From Elmis aenea (taxonomy: Eukaryota > Arthropoda > Insecta > Coleoptera > Elmidae), in assembly GCA_947652605.1 (NCBI GenBank), contig OX393577.1:5084868-5148867 (forward strand): 64,000 nt of DNA, in the 5' to 3' direction. Numbering within the stretch: position 1 is the stretch's first letter; each line of letters starts with the position of its first letter. This document shows, in pieces, positions 1 to 15,000 of this stretch. Position numbers and translations under genes: made by a program. The notes beneath the pieces are model-generated. The model was given only the letters and a program-made list of their open reading frames with translations, was not told where the DNA came from and ran no database searches.

Positions 1-369
1 TTATAAATACGGCCAATACACTAGAAATTATTGTGGAAACCATACATTACACAATAAAAATCCAAGAAAATGTTAAGGATTACACATTGTTTAAAACTAT
101 AATGCATAAGAACTGAAAAATGATTGTTGTTTTTACCCATTTCCTATTAATGAATTGGCTGAAAGTAAATTTTTATTTAAATTTAATTTTAAAAAACTGT
201 CTTTCAACATTATAAACAGTTATAATAAGCTAAAAAATGTGTTTTTGCTATATTTGCATTGATTCCATCTTCTTCTTCCTGTACTTACGTCTTTCTACCG
301 TTAAGTGCGAGGCTTTTGTTTTTTCTTATGTACATATTATGTGGACTCGTTTGTAGGACTCCTCTTTAG

Positions 370-600
370 CTAGCCACTATTGTTCATGGCAGTTTTTTTC
401 CCGGGATCTTTCCCTCGTCGGTTCTTCGTCCTCATTCGTTGTGTCTTTGTGTGTTTGGTGGCCAAATAATTTCTCCAGTTTCTCATTTGTTCTTCTTCTC
501 CATTGGACTCTTTCTTTTTTTCCCAAATATCTTCTGTAGCACGTTCCTTTCCTAAGCCTTTTTGATTCATTTTCCACATCTCACCCCGTACGTAACTATA
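370..600 (-). pseudogene. Degenerate non-LTR retrotransposon tail
   Basis: On the minus strand, two frames broken by a shift read EMWKMNQKGL and then VQWRRRTNEKLEKLFG. These resemble the basic region after the reverse transcriptase of RTE-like LINEs (EWRRRTNxEL pattern). It is short and frameshifted. Identity is tentative. Confidence 0.4.
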
Positions 601-1429
601 GATCTTATATATTTTTGTTTTATAGATATTAATTTTTACTCTTTGGCCTTATTACATGACCTAATGCCACAAGACATTCAAACGTTTGATAATTCTTTCT
701 TATATCTCATCTCTTCTCCATTCTGATGTAGTGACTCCCAAATAGTTGAATTTATCCACTCTATCAAATTTAGATTTAGCCCCATTGGGGTTATTTATTT
801 TATGTGCAAATGATTTAGGTTGTACCTGCGTTTTGAAATCAGTCTACACTTTTGTTCTTATTGCAATTTGCAACACTTCTACAATAGTTCCTCAGCTTCT
901 TATAATAGGTTATAAAATTGAAGTCAGTTTTTATATCCGGAACTATTTAATATACAAACTGTGTAAGAGTTTTGACTTTAAATCTAAGTTTTAAATTTTC
1001 TAACGTATACATATATTACTCTTCAGAAACCTTCTCCTTCCAAGTTTTTCTTGGACTTGCCTTTCTGTATTTTCCTCCATTCACGCTTTATATGCTTTCC
1101 TAGGCTTCCGATTCTCTTCCATTCTGCGCACCATCTTGGTTATGTCATTTAAATGTTTTGTTCGTTTGATTGTTGTTTTAGGTTTTCTCTATGGATTCGT
1201 TTTAAATATTATTACCAAGCGTTTTTCCTTCATTTTTTATTTAAAGCTCATTACCATATTTCTGATTCGGCTTTGTTGTATTCTGGTCGTGATTCATAAT
1301 TCACATCATAGGTTAGGATGGAGCTAAACACTTTTTGGTAGATCTATACCTTATACCTTCGCTTCTTTGAGTATTGCTCTTTCTTCTAGAATTGTTTTCT
1401 TTATCACTATAAATAAACTTGCTTCTTAC

Positions 1430-2109
1430 AAGGGAGTGTCACGATATGTTGTCGCTAGAATCTGATCAAGGCTGTGTTTATTGCATCAAGACATCAAAAT
1501 ATTTTGCGGAGTTATACTGGTCATTACCTTCGGAAAAATAGGGGAAAAACTGAAAAGTCAAATAACAAAGGTAATTTTTGCAATCGCGTTTGCTATAAAA
1601 CCGTTTAAGATAAACTCAAACTTCTTCTATTTGCCAATTCGGGCATCCTTTGCAAGCAAAATGGTGCAATTTTTCTGAAAAAATCTTAAACGGTTTTGGA
1701 AAAAAACGCGAAAAACGAGGCCCTTGAAAAAACGGTTTCCCCTTTGTTAAACGCCTATGCAAGTCGCATAGATTTAGTTATACAACTTCTCAAATCATAG
1801 CGCTTTCGCAGGGGTTTCGTTTTTGAAGTTTTTTCCCGGAACCGTTCAAGATTTTTTCAAAAACTTTGCACCATTTTACTTGCAAAGGATGCGCGAATCG
1901 GTAAATAGAAGAATTGTGATTTTATCTCTGACGGTTTCATGGCCAACGCGATGGCAAAATTACTTTATTCCTTGCCAGTTTTTCCCCTATTTTTCCGAAG
2001 AAATGGTCAGCGGTATAACTCTGCAAAACATTTAGTTTTGATATTTTTGATGCAATAAACAGAACCTTGATAAGATTCTATTGACAACATATTGTGACCA
2101 TCTCCCTGG
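1430..2109. mobile_element. Foldback element (about 300-bp inverted arms)
   Basis: The left arm (from about 1441, cacgatatgttgtcgctaga) and right arm (to about 2105) are inverted copies over most of their length, meeting near 1770. Shared landmarks are the TCTGATCAAGG block, a GGAAAAATAGGGGAAAAACTG block and a block ending in AAAATGGTGCAA. The same arm recurs alone at 30178-30470 and partly at 23215-23340. There is no coding capacity. Confidence 0.75.
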
Positions 2110-2927
2110 TCAGCATATTTTCTCGTTTATTCGGCCCTTTTTGGGAACTTATATTAAATATTTTTACATGGTTTTACTTGATTTAATTTTGACATATTAT
2201 GTATAGAAGCCGATTTATTTGCTAGTTTCTTTTAGCTCCAGGCATCATAATTATGTAAAACTTATATTGTGAATATAAATTGCATTTAATATTTTACTTT
2301 AATTGATATGTGGATTTGTTTTCAATGTTTTTTATTCGCCCCCCTCCCTTAAACATTTTCTAGATCCGCTACTGCGTATCGTTTATTCCTTTGTCGGTAT
2401 TTTGATCGACTCACAAAATAGCGTAAACAAGTTATTGTGTATACAGTAGGGCGGCGATTAACAGTATCGTTGTTTAGTATAAAGAAACCAATCCAAAATC
2501 GGCGATATCAAATGCTTTTTAGTTACGGCGAATTAAAATTAGTTTTATTTATTAAACGTGAACTTGTTAATATATTTATTTAACCTTTAAATTTCGAAAT
2601 CAGTTTTACTGTAGGTACATAAAAAAGAATTATTAAAATACATACCGGGAATTTTTAAGAGTCGCTGGTTTGAAATTATTGTGATGTAAACATTTACCAA
2701 CCTGAAGGAATGCTAAAGGAAACACAAATAGGTAAATAAACAGGCATTCCGAAATTAAACCATTCGTGTTTAAAATCGATGAATTTTAGATACTGCGCAC
2801 GTACAAAATGAATTTTGATCGCCTCTTTTAACTCTCTCGTCTACACTAATACTTTAATTTTCATCTGAATTTATTAATAAATATAGTGTCTGTCATAACA
2901 TGTGTAGCATTTTTTCAAAAATTACAG

Positions 2928-3090
2928 TTTGCCCTCTTTTGTAGCTCCAGAAATGCAGACCCAATCCATATGCAGTATCCTCAGTGATATGTTCTCGTTA
3001 GGAATGGTAATCTGCACTATCTTCAACCAAGGGAAGCCTCTTATTCAAGCCGGTAATTCCAGTTCCGCCTATCTCAAACAATTGGAAGTT
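2928..3090 (+). CDS. SCYL2: SCYL2 exon: pseudokinase APE motif and subdomain IX
   Basis: The acceptor attacag precedes 2928 and the donor gtaagt starts at 3091. The exon encodes VAPE (P+1/APE motif), then SDMFSLGMVICTIFNQGKP, which matches the SDMYSLG...FNKGKP stretch of SCYL2 proteins. The first base completes a codon begun in an exon outside the window. Confidence 0.92.
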
Positions 3091-6000
3091 GTAAGTATTC
3101 ATTTATGTTAAATTTTATAACTAATGTAACAATATCCTTACAAAATAAGAGCCATTGATTAATGTAGATCAACATAAACGAATGGGGTAAACGCTTTTTA
3201 GGCAAATAGAGATGTAAATTAAGGTTTCAAAACATAAAGGAAATGCAAATAATTCAAGTTACCATTACTGACGCTATGTTAAAAAATAATAACAAAGTTT
3301 GTAGTATTATAAGACTGTATACAGTGTGTCCAAAAGGTATGGAATATGCTATATATCTCAGTAAATAACCACTGTAGGGAAAAATGTTTTGAATAAAAGT
3401 TGTTTGGTACTTAGTTTTCCACCACAAGACAAAATTTAAATTTTATTTTTTCGAATAAAAAAAGCGCAATGAACAATTGATTTTTTTTTAAATTACAGAA
3501 TACCCCTACATTATACTTATTTGATAGAGAATTTTTTTCTCTTTTCAATGATGCAAAACTTTAGTACCCTTACTTAAGCAACTTTTTGAGACAAACGCAA
3601 AAATATACCTACTCTCAAATTATTTTAATTGTTTAGTATTATTTCTAATAAAAACACCATAAGAACTAAATTTTTTTGACGAAATCTACAATAAGTGTTC
3701 AAACTGTGAACCATTTACAGCTTGGCAATGATAAACTCGGTTTTCAAACCCATGAATAACATTCCCAACCATTTCAGGTGTAATAGACCTCATCTCTTCT
3801 CTAATACGATCTTTTAAATTTTCGATATTCTCCGGTCTCTTGGCATAAACTTTATTTTTAAGGTGACCCCATCATTGAAAAAAAAAATCTTTATCAAGTG
3901 AGTATAATATAGGGGTATCTTGTCATTTAAAAAAAATCAATTATTTTTCATTGAGTGGTAAAAAACTAAGTACCAAACAACTTTTATTCAACAAAAATTC
4001 CCTAAAGTAGATATTTACTGAGATATATAGCACATTCCATACCTTTTGGACACACTGTATAAACTTTCTACGTTCTAAATAAAACAATAATTTTTGATAT
4101 CCAACTATTAATTCATTTTCGTCATGGTTTGTTTAGAAGTAAATTTAAACATTACTTTAACTCAACGCATTTACTGTTTTTTTCGTCCAACTTGTGTGAT
4201 TTGTTTCTTGTATGAAACAAATAGTAAATAAGTATTTTTATAACATTAGCCTAATTAAAGCAGTGATACACTTAGTTCAGTTTGGTTGCATCACTAGTCT
4301 CGTGTGCAAAGGAATATAACTAAATATATTTTCTACTTGAATTGGAAGCTCAGAGTGGCTTGATCTTGCAACATGATACAGAGGAATTGGATGGAGTAAA
4401 GACCCAGTTTTTTTTTATTAGACATGCTTTGAATCTTTCAATAAGTGTCTGTGTAACACAAAACAAGCCGTAGACAAAGAAAAAATAAGAAAAGTTTTAT
4501 GTTTCTTTAATACCGATCCAAATAACAAGAACTTGCTATTTTTAAATAGAAATTGGATGAAAAATATACTGAATTGTTTTTGTTTAAAACAGAAACAGAA
4601 TAATATAAAAAAAGGTTTTTTAAAAAACAGTTCTTGCCTGTTTAAACAAAATAAACATTAACTACATAATTTTTTACGATTTTAATAATTAACATTTGTG
4701 TCACCGCGTATCAAATACGTTTTATTTTGTATTAAACATTGTGCATAAGACTTAGCGAGTCGTTTATGATATCAAAGTTGGACACAAATATGACAGAAAA
4801 AAATGTTAACAAAATAATTTTTAAGTAATTTTATTCAAATTGTGATTAGTACAAAGATTTTTCGCCAACATCCGTAGGATGACACCCTGCCCTTTTTTTT
4901 ATACTAAAGAAAACTTTTTTTGCGTTTATTTTTTTTTATATCAGCGGTAAATTGTAGCCAAGGAAAACGCTTAGTCACTAACAGATAAAACTAAGCTTTT
5001 CTTACACTTAAAAGACGCTAAAACTCTTTTTAAAATTGTAATAAATCGTTGGGTTAATTCAATTTTTTACTGCTTCCACTATTTTAAGAAATTTATAAAC
5101 TAGGTTTTTACCAACTTGACTCTATTATTATTATTATTTGCGCGGAGGTGGTCCCTTTTCGGGTTCCTGTACTGCGACCTATTGGTCTATTGTACCCTCT
5201 GGTAAAAGCCCCCTAAAGAAGTCTTTGAAAAAGTCCAGGATTTTCTTTAATTGTTTTTCTTAACTCTTCTTGGTTGCCTTTTTCCATCCCCAGAAGACTA
5301 CGCCGGTAGCGTGTGAATCCTTCACACTGGCATATTACGTGAGGAGGAGTTTCTTCTTCTTGACCACGTCCTCTGATATATCGGTCTCTATGTAGAAGTG
5401 TGTCCTGTGACGAGTACTGTGGCTGCTCTGATTTCTACTCTTCTCATTCTGAGTATTTTATAAAAACAAAGAGATGAAGCAGCTTTTTGTTAGTTTAAAA
5501 TAAAACTTTTTTTTTACATTTACATAATTTGCATTAGCGCTTTGGTTTTCGGAGAAGCAAGAATAATCCCAATTAATAAATTTGGGTTGTAAACTATAAA
5601 CGCAGTTGCTTTTCTATTTTACTGTGGATCGCAAGCACTTCTTGTTGTTACTACCATACTGCTTGACCAGTAGCACCTAGGTATAATGAGGTATAATAAT
5701 ATAAGCCTGTTAGTCTAGCTTTATCAGCTCAACCAGAAAACTTTAAAATTTGCATCTAATTAAAACTTTATAAAGTTTGTAATTTTTCAATTCATCGCTC
5801 ATCGTTAAAAGCAAACTTTACGAAAAATAATTACGTTAATTTAAATTTGATATGGCAAAACAAACTACTTCCTTTAATTAATTGCAACTTGTGGTAACTC
5901 AAATAATTTTAACTTTCGTTTTTTTTTTCTCTTAGTTGGAAGACCAAGTTCATAACATAATGCCACGGGTGCCATTACCACTACAGGAAGCGACGGTTAG

Positions 6001-9000
6001 ACTTTTAAGCAAGGACACCAGACAAAGACCAACAGCGCAACTTCTTTCGCTGATAAAATATTTTAGGTAAGATCATTTGATAATATTTGCAACTAGTACT
6101 CCAAATTTGCTCCTTCTTCCTTTACACTTCTAGTATTTTCCGCAGTATTTTTTTTCCCATGTATCTAATTTAGCCCACACCTCACATCCATAAGTAACTG
6201 TTGGTCGAATGACCGTTCGGTAAATTCTAATTTTTGTACTTTTAGAGACGAGATTTTAGTAACCCTATCAACGCTCCCACCGACCTGCTACGTATTGCTA
6301 TTCTCTTATTAATCTCTATTGCCTCCTGACAATTGTTTGTTAACGTTACTCCCAGGTACTCGAATTGGCTTACACTGGCAAACGCATACTGCTTATTATT
6401 ATCTGCTTTAATGTCCAAAATCTTTGCCTCTTCTTTGTCTCCTGTTCTGACTTCCATATATTTTGTTTCTTCTTCATTAAACCTTAGTCCATATTTCCTT
6501 GCTGTCGTCTTCAGATTTTTAAACATCTTCACCAACTCTTTACGCGATCTAGTCATTAGCACTATATCATCCTCATATGCCATACACTGCTGCCTATAAC
6601 TGGAGATTAAACCACTTTTTTGAATACCACTTTTTCTTATTACAACCTCCAACACTATGTTGAACAATATCGTAAACATTGGATCACCTTGTCTCAACCT
6701 CCGTTCCACTCTAAAGCCTCTTGATATGTGCCCTTCCACCACTACCTTATTATATGCTCTTTGTAACGTCATCTTTGTTGGATTTATTATCTTATTTGGA
6801 ATCCCTAGTTCGGCCATCGCTTTATACAGTTTTCTTCTAATTATCGAATCATAAGCTTATCTAAAATCAATGAAAAGCAAAAAATTATCATGTATTTGTT
6901 GATAGACACAATAATTTTACGGATAGTTGCGGAACATAAAAATATCGATTCTCGGGCATAACCTTTCCATATCACAATTCCTAATGCATCAATAATTTCA
7001 TAAATTTTAATGCAATATATAATAAGATAACCTGAACCTGCTGTCGAGAATAAAATTTTTTCCGCTTCAGTGATCCGGCGGTACATGCGCTTCAATTCCT
7101 TGACGTCATCAACATGAAGGATCCTACACAAAAGGCACATTTCTACAGAAATACCCTCAAAGAAGCGCTACCTTACATACCTAAGGTAAGCAACAACATA
7201 ATTTATGATAAATTCGTAGTCCAGAGTAAAAATAATTAAAACACAATTGCGTAGAACGTCTTAATTTGACAATCGCCCACCCTTTTTTTTTTAATATTCT
7301 ACCAAGAACAACATGTGTTTTATTTAAATGAGTGAATGCTACAGCTTTCTAATCAGGAATAATGGCGTCTCCTGCAGGTAGTCCCACGCAAAAGTCTCCA
7401 CCCTTACAATATCTTTATTTTTAGAAAAAGATTGTTGACATTTTTACAGAATATTTATTGTGTGCGCTTTGTTGGAATATGCAATTGAGTAATTAAATAA
7501 AAACACCGTTTGACGCCTTAATCACATTAGATTGAGCAATAAATAAATAAAACATATGATTAATAAAATAACTTTGCACAAAAAAATTTAACTATGTCTA
7601 TCAACATTGCACAATTTTGTTTAAATTTATAACATAATAAAGGTAGTTTATTTGTATTTTTAAAAACACACGCAATAGAATAAGGCCCAGCCAAAATGGG
7701 CGCTTGTTATTTTAAATGACCTTATCAAAACAGCGCCCCTCTAAAAAAGAGAGCGCTCCTCTTAAAAATGGGCGCACTGCTAAAACACGGCGTCCATCTG
7801 AAACAAGAACGCCTCTCTAAAAAATAAAGTGTTTCTGAAAAAATGAGCTATCCTTTACAACACAAAAGTGCCCCATTGAAACAAAAACGCCTTTCTGAAG
7901 TAAAAATCAAACAAAATTTTTGCCACTTAACCCCATTTTTATCAGAACTATACAGCCTGATTCTTAAAGTCTGCAACAAATGAAAAAAAAATTATTATCG
8001 ATTTCTCAGAAAATGTTATTCCTGATAAAAGTTGGTGCAAGGTCTAAAAGTTTAGTAAAAAGCCATAGGGCACTAGATTTTAGCTATTTTTTAAATAGTC
8101 GCAAGAGTAAATAATAGCCCTTATTTTAAGAGATACAAAAAAAATAATTATGGGAAGAGTTATTAAGAATCTCAAAATAAGGCTAGATTTAAATTTTGAT
8201 GGTCAATTTCCAATTTTAATTTTTCAAGATATTTTAACATTAAACAAGTCTGCAACAAATGGAAAAGTTTTTTGTTATCGATTTCTCAGAAAATTTTAAT
8301 TTAAAGTTGGTGCATGGTCTAAAACCAATTTTGAGATGAAAAAGTGTTACATAAAGTTCTCTGAAAAATCGATAATAAAAAATTATACACACTTTTGGAA
8401 TGTAAAATTTTTTTAATGGACCTTAATGGTGTTTACCATGCGGTAAACGGCAGCTAGCTGTATGAACAACTGCTGTATAACAAAATGTATTCTGCTATAA
8501 AACTTAAGATAAATTTCATCCTAAACAGTTATGAAGGTTATTACCATCATGTATAATTTATTTAATTATCGATAAATACTAATTCTGCATAGTGTTCCTA
8601 TATTGCATAGACTGCATTTTAGAATTACGGATATCCTGTTTACCTCAGGTGCAGTATACTCTTACAAGAAAGCGTAAACTGCATTAAATATACACACAGG
8701 AAGTACTAGAAAACGAAAATAAAGTTGTAAAATTGGTAAAATAGAAAGTTATAGACATCCCGGTTATTTGTAAACAAACATATTGCGATTACCACAAAAA
8801 TCCATGAACAACGAATTAGAATAAAACCTCATTCAGATTGTGTTTAGTTGTGTCAGAAATAAAACAGAAAAGTCATATTTCTATTCTGCTGATCAAGTCA
8901 ATGTCGAATGCGCTGTAGAAATCTTACTTCGCGTTTGCCTAAAATACATGCAAATAGGAATAGGTATGAAAAGTCTGGAATTCTAAATTTCACATGTAAA

Positions 9001-12000
9001 ACGAAATCAATCACTCATCCACGGTTCCAGAAGTATTAAAAAAAAGAAGCATCCGGGTTATTTGATTGTCGATAAATCGCGTCATTCGATTTCGAATGGT
9101 ATTCCAAAATTACTTTTAATGTTAGATGTATGGTTTCGTTTGTAAAATAAAATTGAGACTCTATAATGTAGAGATCGCGTTTTGTATCTCTCGCGTGTAT
9201 TTTAGCTCAATGGTAAATCTTCTAACCGTAATACACAAGAGGATTTAAGTAATAGCAAGAGGTTTAGGCTTGAGCTTCGTCATCTGGTGGATGTATTTTC
9301 TGTCGACTGTCTGTGTTGAGACATAGAAAAATGCTAAGACCGGAAAAATATAAGTTTAAAGCAGCATTTGCTTACGTTTGTAAAATACAAATTACCGAGT
9401 TTTGTGTTGTACACAGTCTACAGAATTTGGTTGCAAAATCAGAGTAAAGAAAACAAATTATACTTTTTTGAAGTAGAGGATAAAGTTTTTGTTATTTTAA
9501 TTATCATAATTTTAAATGAACGTTTAAGGTTTTAAAAAGTTTGTTTTTAAATTACCCTTGTTGGTGTATGTTAATGTATTTTTATAAAAATCGTTTATAT
9601 TTTGTGCCTCTTGGTTAGTTTTACAGAATTCGCGTAGTTTCAAACTGGAATTTTTTTTTGCTTATTTTACGTTAGTATACCGTATGTGTGTTCTGTACAA
9701 ACATTCACAAATCTTTTTCTTGTGACGACGTAGCGCAAATAATGTGAAATGGTTACAGGCATATTAAAAAATGTTCTGTTAGAAGATTTTGGCCACCCAT
9801 CTTGCCCAATACTATCAAGTTAAATTGTACGCAAGAGTAGTACACATAATTGTAATAATTATTTTACCCTTCATAGTTGTGAAGACAACTTTTGAGTTTC
9901 AAGTAAAAAACGCCTCTTTAAACAAATTTTTAATGCATTATTTAAAATTTATTACGTTTTCTACTAACAAAAACAGGTATCTTACATGAAATCATCGTGT
10001 GATATTACTACATAAAAATAAATAATCTGTGCAAAATTCTATGGTTTATTGTTAAGTATTTTTCATGTTTTACAACTTAAAGATTTACATTACGAAACTA
10101 ACTACCTAAGTAACTAAAAATGTTTGCTGGAAGATTTAGATATTCATCTAAACAAGTTGATTTTCTTCTTTCACCGACTGTACTGCAATTTCGTCCAAGT
10201 TTCATCAATTACATCTAACTTTGACTAAGTCCAAAAGTAGACGCGAAATGTTATATAGCGTTTTTTTTTGCACAAGAAAGTATAATTAAGACCGAAACAA
10301 CGGCATCTTTTTATTTCACCACTAATCCTCACTGGTAATATAATTACGTACAATTTACAACTGACACTGCTTAACAGACATTCGGCTGAAATACAGAGTT
10401 TCTTTAATTAATTTCAAGTTATTTTCAACGTCAACGTACAGAATGAACAAAACAACAGCTTGAATGGCATGTGTAAGCAAAGCGTAGATTATTAAAGTTC
10501 TATTAATCAAATCTGCATCTGATTAAATATCAGAGATAATTACAATTCAGTGCTCTAGTACATGCGGATTCAAATACGAGCCTCGTTATTGTTAAGTCGC
10601 ATATTATGTGAATTGTAAAGTCAAATTAGTTGCTGTTACATCCAGTTTCATGACAAGAAAAAAGTAGCGAATAATAAGACTTTTCTTAGATATTTTTTAA
10701 TAACAAGCAGGGCAGGATAAGAATAACAACAACACCATTATAATATACAAATATCTTTTTAACTATGACTAGCAAATATATAATACCATGCTCCGGCTAA
10801 AAGTCTCCCAAATTATAATGTTGCCCAAACCCGGTAAGCCACCAGAGGGAGGAGCCACTTCATACAGACCGATTAGTGTTTTACCAATTCTCTCAAAAGA
10901 TTTTGAGAAAATACTATTACAAGAACTGCGACATCTTCTGCAGCGAGCAGAATTAATTCCGGTACACCAATTTGGATTTCGCCAAAATCACGCAATTATT
11001 GCATCCATAGAGTCGCAAGCAAAATTAGTCAAGACCTGAAAGAAAGACGGTTCTCCTCGGCAGCCTTCCTTGATATCACTCAACCATTCGACAAAGTTTG
11101 GCTCGAAGGCTTACTTTACAAAATTAAGAAAAATCTACCACACCCATTTCACCAAATCTTGAAATCCTATCTTGGTGACAGATTTTTTAAAGTAAAATTT
11201 AACCAGGAGCAAACTAATCTCGTTCTCATAACCTCTGGTGTGCCGCAGGACGGTGTCCTCGGACCCGTCCTCTACTTGCTTTATACCGCCGACCTTCCAA
11301 CAGTGGAACATAACATGGTAGCTACCTTTGCCGACGATACAGCGGTCTTGGCCTCACACACAGATCCAACGATCGCATCGCAAATGCTGTAAAGAAACCT
11401 CGACAAGATCTCAAAATGGCTAGAAGTTTGAAGAATAAAAGTTAATGAAGCAAAGTCAACACACGTAACTTTTACTATGCGTAGAAACCCCTGCCCCTCC
11501 GTCTTATTAAACCGTACTTTTGCCGCAAGCAGAAGACACAAAATATCTGGGAATGCACTTAAATCGCAGACTGACATTGCGGAAACACATATGGATGAAA
11601 CGTAAACAACTGGGAGTGCAATTTAGAAAGTTGTACTGTCTTATTGGCAGAAACAACTGTCGATCGATAACAAACTCCTAATATATAAAACGATATTAAA
11701 ACCAATATGGACGTTCGGAATACAGCTGTGGGGTTCAAGCAGTAACTCTAACATAGAAATCTTACAACGATTTCAGGCCAAAACTTTAAGAACAATAACC
11801 AACGCACCATGGTATGTTACTAATGAAGTTATACAGCGAGATCTTCATATGTGCTCAGTGCAAAATGTGATCCTAAGTTTTAGTGCCAAATATCAAGAAA
11901 GATTGTCTCATCATCCTAACCTTTTAGCAGCAAAGTTATTAGTGAACACTGGACAAACTAAAAGACTAAAGAGGCATAACCTCTAGACGCCTAATCGTTT

Positions 12001-15000
12001 TAGGTAAAAATTTAATCTATGTTGCCAATAATCAATTAATTTGAGTAAATTTAAACGAACAGCTGCCACTGGGCAAGCTTATCCTTCACGTGAAATTAAA
12101 GCCACAACAATTTACTTATTGTTTATAAAGAATAGATTGTAAATTAATCATAGCTGCCATAAAAAAAAAGACTAGCAATAAAAAAGTTGTCAAGAAATTA
12201 TTAGAAAATTATTGATAATAACAGTAATAAAGATCATAGTTAAACATCGTCTGCTTGGTTTACTTGCATGAATTTTTTATCGTTAAAACGTCTGTTAACA
12301 TTGGTCCAAAATATGACCTTTCTGTCTAGTATTGCCAGAATTTGTGTTTAAACATTTTTTTTTGACTCTAATAATGTATGAAAGGTTTTTTCTTTATTTA
12401 TGATTATTACTTTGTCTATTAAATAATAGTTTGTGTTGTTTAAATGTTTCACAAATGCAGACTTGTTGTTAAATCATTATTCTACATATCTAGTGTGTTT
12501 TTTCGTATAAGCTTTAATATTTCGTTGGGTTTGTCCTGTGTTCAAATTATAAGTACAATTAATTTTATAAAGTCATTCCCATTTGTTAGGAATTTTGTCC
12601 TAAAAACTTTTTGTACAATGCTGTCTAGTTTTAGTTGACGTGTAGAAGTTACACAAGTCTAAAAATTTAGAATCGTTGGCAATCGATTTTGTTATTTCAG
12701 AAAAATATGCAATAAATTTGTTAAAGTTATTTAGAAATTTCAAAACATATGTTAATCTCCCACTCGTGGCAAAGTTTATCAAACTAAACCGGTGACATCG
12801 CGTAATAACCACTATTATTGTATTATATTAAATCCTTTATCACTTTGCCTACCACAGCCGAAATAATTCTCCACCGAAATCGTGGATTCCAGCCATTGTT
12901 TAATATTCATTGTATTATCGACTGCCCGACTGGTGCAACCTAAACGAATTTGCTTGTTTCCCGAACGATTCCCAAATGTCAATTTGCAAGTTCAATGTTT
13001 CGGTTTTATTTTTATGAGTTCATGGGTACATCTTTTTAACACAAAATTAAAACAAAATTAATTTCTCTTTAGGGAGTTTTGACACAAGTTGGAGACTTTT
13101 TTGTGACATTTAAATATTGCTGTTGTCACTGAGTTGGTGTAAATTTACGCTGAGAAACAGAAACAAAAAAATCTGCGATCACGTTTGTAAATCTTTTAAA
13201 TTTAAAAGTGACAAACAGTTTTAAATTGATAAAGTATTTTTAATGAGATCACTTTTATTTTCAACATTAATCTGTTATCGAGGCTAAGGATTTTATAACC
13301 AATCAAAAAGTAATTTTTTTTAAATACGTAAAGTCATCAATAATACAAGATTATTGTGAACATTTTAAACCTGAGATATGTATATATATACAGGGTGTCC
13401 CAAATTCGAATATTCTAATTTCAATGATGTACTATAAATATTCTGTTTTCGGATTTTTTTCTAAGAATGATCATTCAATGATATAATTGTTTTTAAAAAA
13501 AAATAGTAACGATTATCATGTTACCACAAACTAGGGGACCGCGAAAATATATTTAGGGGGCCGATACTACTGAAAGATTAAGAACCACTGATCTAGAGAA
13601 CATTTTGAAGAACGATATTAAGAAACAAATACATTGCATACTATGATCAAAAAGTTGAAAAATGAACTAAGACATAGATAAAGATCCTTATCGGTTCATC
13701 TTCCTTTACAGTAATCACCATAATCCATCGGAATATATAACGTTTTCAATACTTCTGAATCTTCTGGATGCATTCTTAAATTGTCTATGGTATCTGCGTA
13801 ATATATAAAACATGCTTTTACTTCAATTGCATCTATTTTTCAACCTCAGAAGTTCATTTTTGTGTACATTTAATTACAACATTGCTTATAAACGTTGCAT
13901 TTCGAACTCACTCGCTAGTAATTAATCAGAGTATTTGCGTTTCATTTGTATAATGAGATGGTGGAAACTTTATTTTACAGAAAACGTACAAAGAACAAAT
14001 ATTTACTATAGAAATTAATTTAAAACGAAACTGTAAGTTGTTTTGATTTTAAGTACAATATTATTCTCGTGATCATATTTTGTGAATCGTTAATAACAAG
14101 TAACATAAACACGTTGTGCCCAAGGTATAATACAAATGATATTACACTAATGTATTACGTAATGATATTAAAACAACTTCTGTGTTCTAGAAACTGTGGT
14201 ACCAGCACGTATGGCCGAGTCTTCAGCAGGAAATGAGAACTCAAGAAGTGCTAGCGGCAGTTCTACAACCAATTTTGTATTTAATTCACGAGTCTACTGT
14301 TGAAGAATACGAGTCCATTATTCTTCCGTCCTTTAGGTGAGTTTTGCCGTTTACAATTTATCACGGAAGGAAAACATCCCTTTTTTCTTACCACACACTT
14401 GTCACTGCGTCTGTCAATTTCTTGAACACATACTGCGTTCGGATACGCATTTTATTAAAAGAGGAGTATATAGAGAGTTAAAGGGTAAACAGGAATATCC
14501 AATCAAATTGCTACAAACCAAACAAAATTGCCAATGCAAAACAGTATTAATAGTAAAATAATTTTTTGTGCGATCGTACTAGAAACCGTTGTTTGACGGA
14601 AGCGTTAGCAACCATAAAGTACTGCATTTCCGGCCCTATCCTTGGCAACGGTCGAAAAAGTTTTTTCGGCCGCTACAGCGTACGAAAAAGATCATCTGCA
14701 TTAAGCAAACCAGACGCGGCCGAAAAAGTGACACGTTTTGGCCTTGATACATAAATAACCATTTTTAAAGCCAAAATAAATGCATTTTTCGTGCAAAAAC
14801 GAAATTGCTTGTAAACTGTTTTTTCAACTCGATCGTTTTTTTTTTCACCCCTTTAACCGAGTTTCCATCGCTACTGTTTTCAAGATAATCATACATGCAT
14901 AAGCAATCCGTTGCAGACTCTCTACGTATGTAAATTTACCCAAACAAAAATTTGCTGTGGTTACAAAAAAACAAATACGGTTTATTGCAGCAATGTCTGA

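Larger units (their letters stand above)
1..2927 (+). other. SCYL2 intron (3' part) with a LINE relic and a foldback element
   Basis: No coding exon could be supported before 2928. A degenerate LINE tail lies at about 370-600 and a foldback element at about 1430-2109. The rest (about 600-1430 and 2110-2900) is AT-rich and shows nothing recognisable. Confidence 0.6.
7186..14190 (+). other. SCYL2 intron with a Jockey LINE and scattered repeats
   Basis: A 7-kb intron. It holds a degenerate short-period repeat (7680-7920), a duplicated motif (7965-8385), a Jockey pseudogene (10785-12030) and hAT and MITE termini near 13390-13590. The stretches 8400-10780 and 12030-13380 are AT-rich and show nothing else I can support. 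Confidence 0.6.

Noticed and set aside
6841..7140. Minus-strand open frame of 99 codons
   Set aside because: It is antisense to the SCYL2 exon at 7071-7185 and shows no family features.
9195..9250. tRNA-like TAGCTCAATGGTA
   Set aside because: Only an A-box-like stretch; no B box and no acceptor stem.
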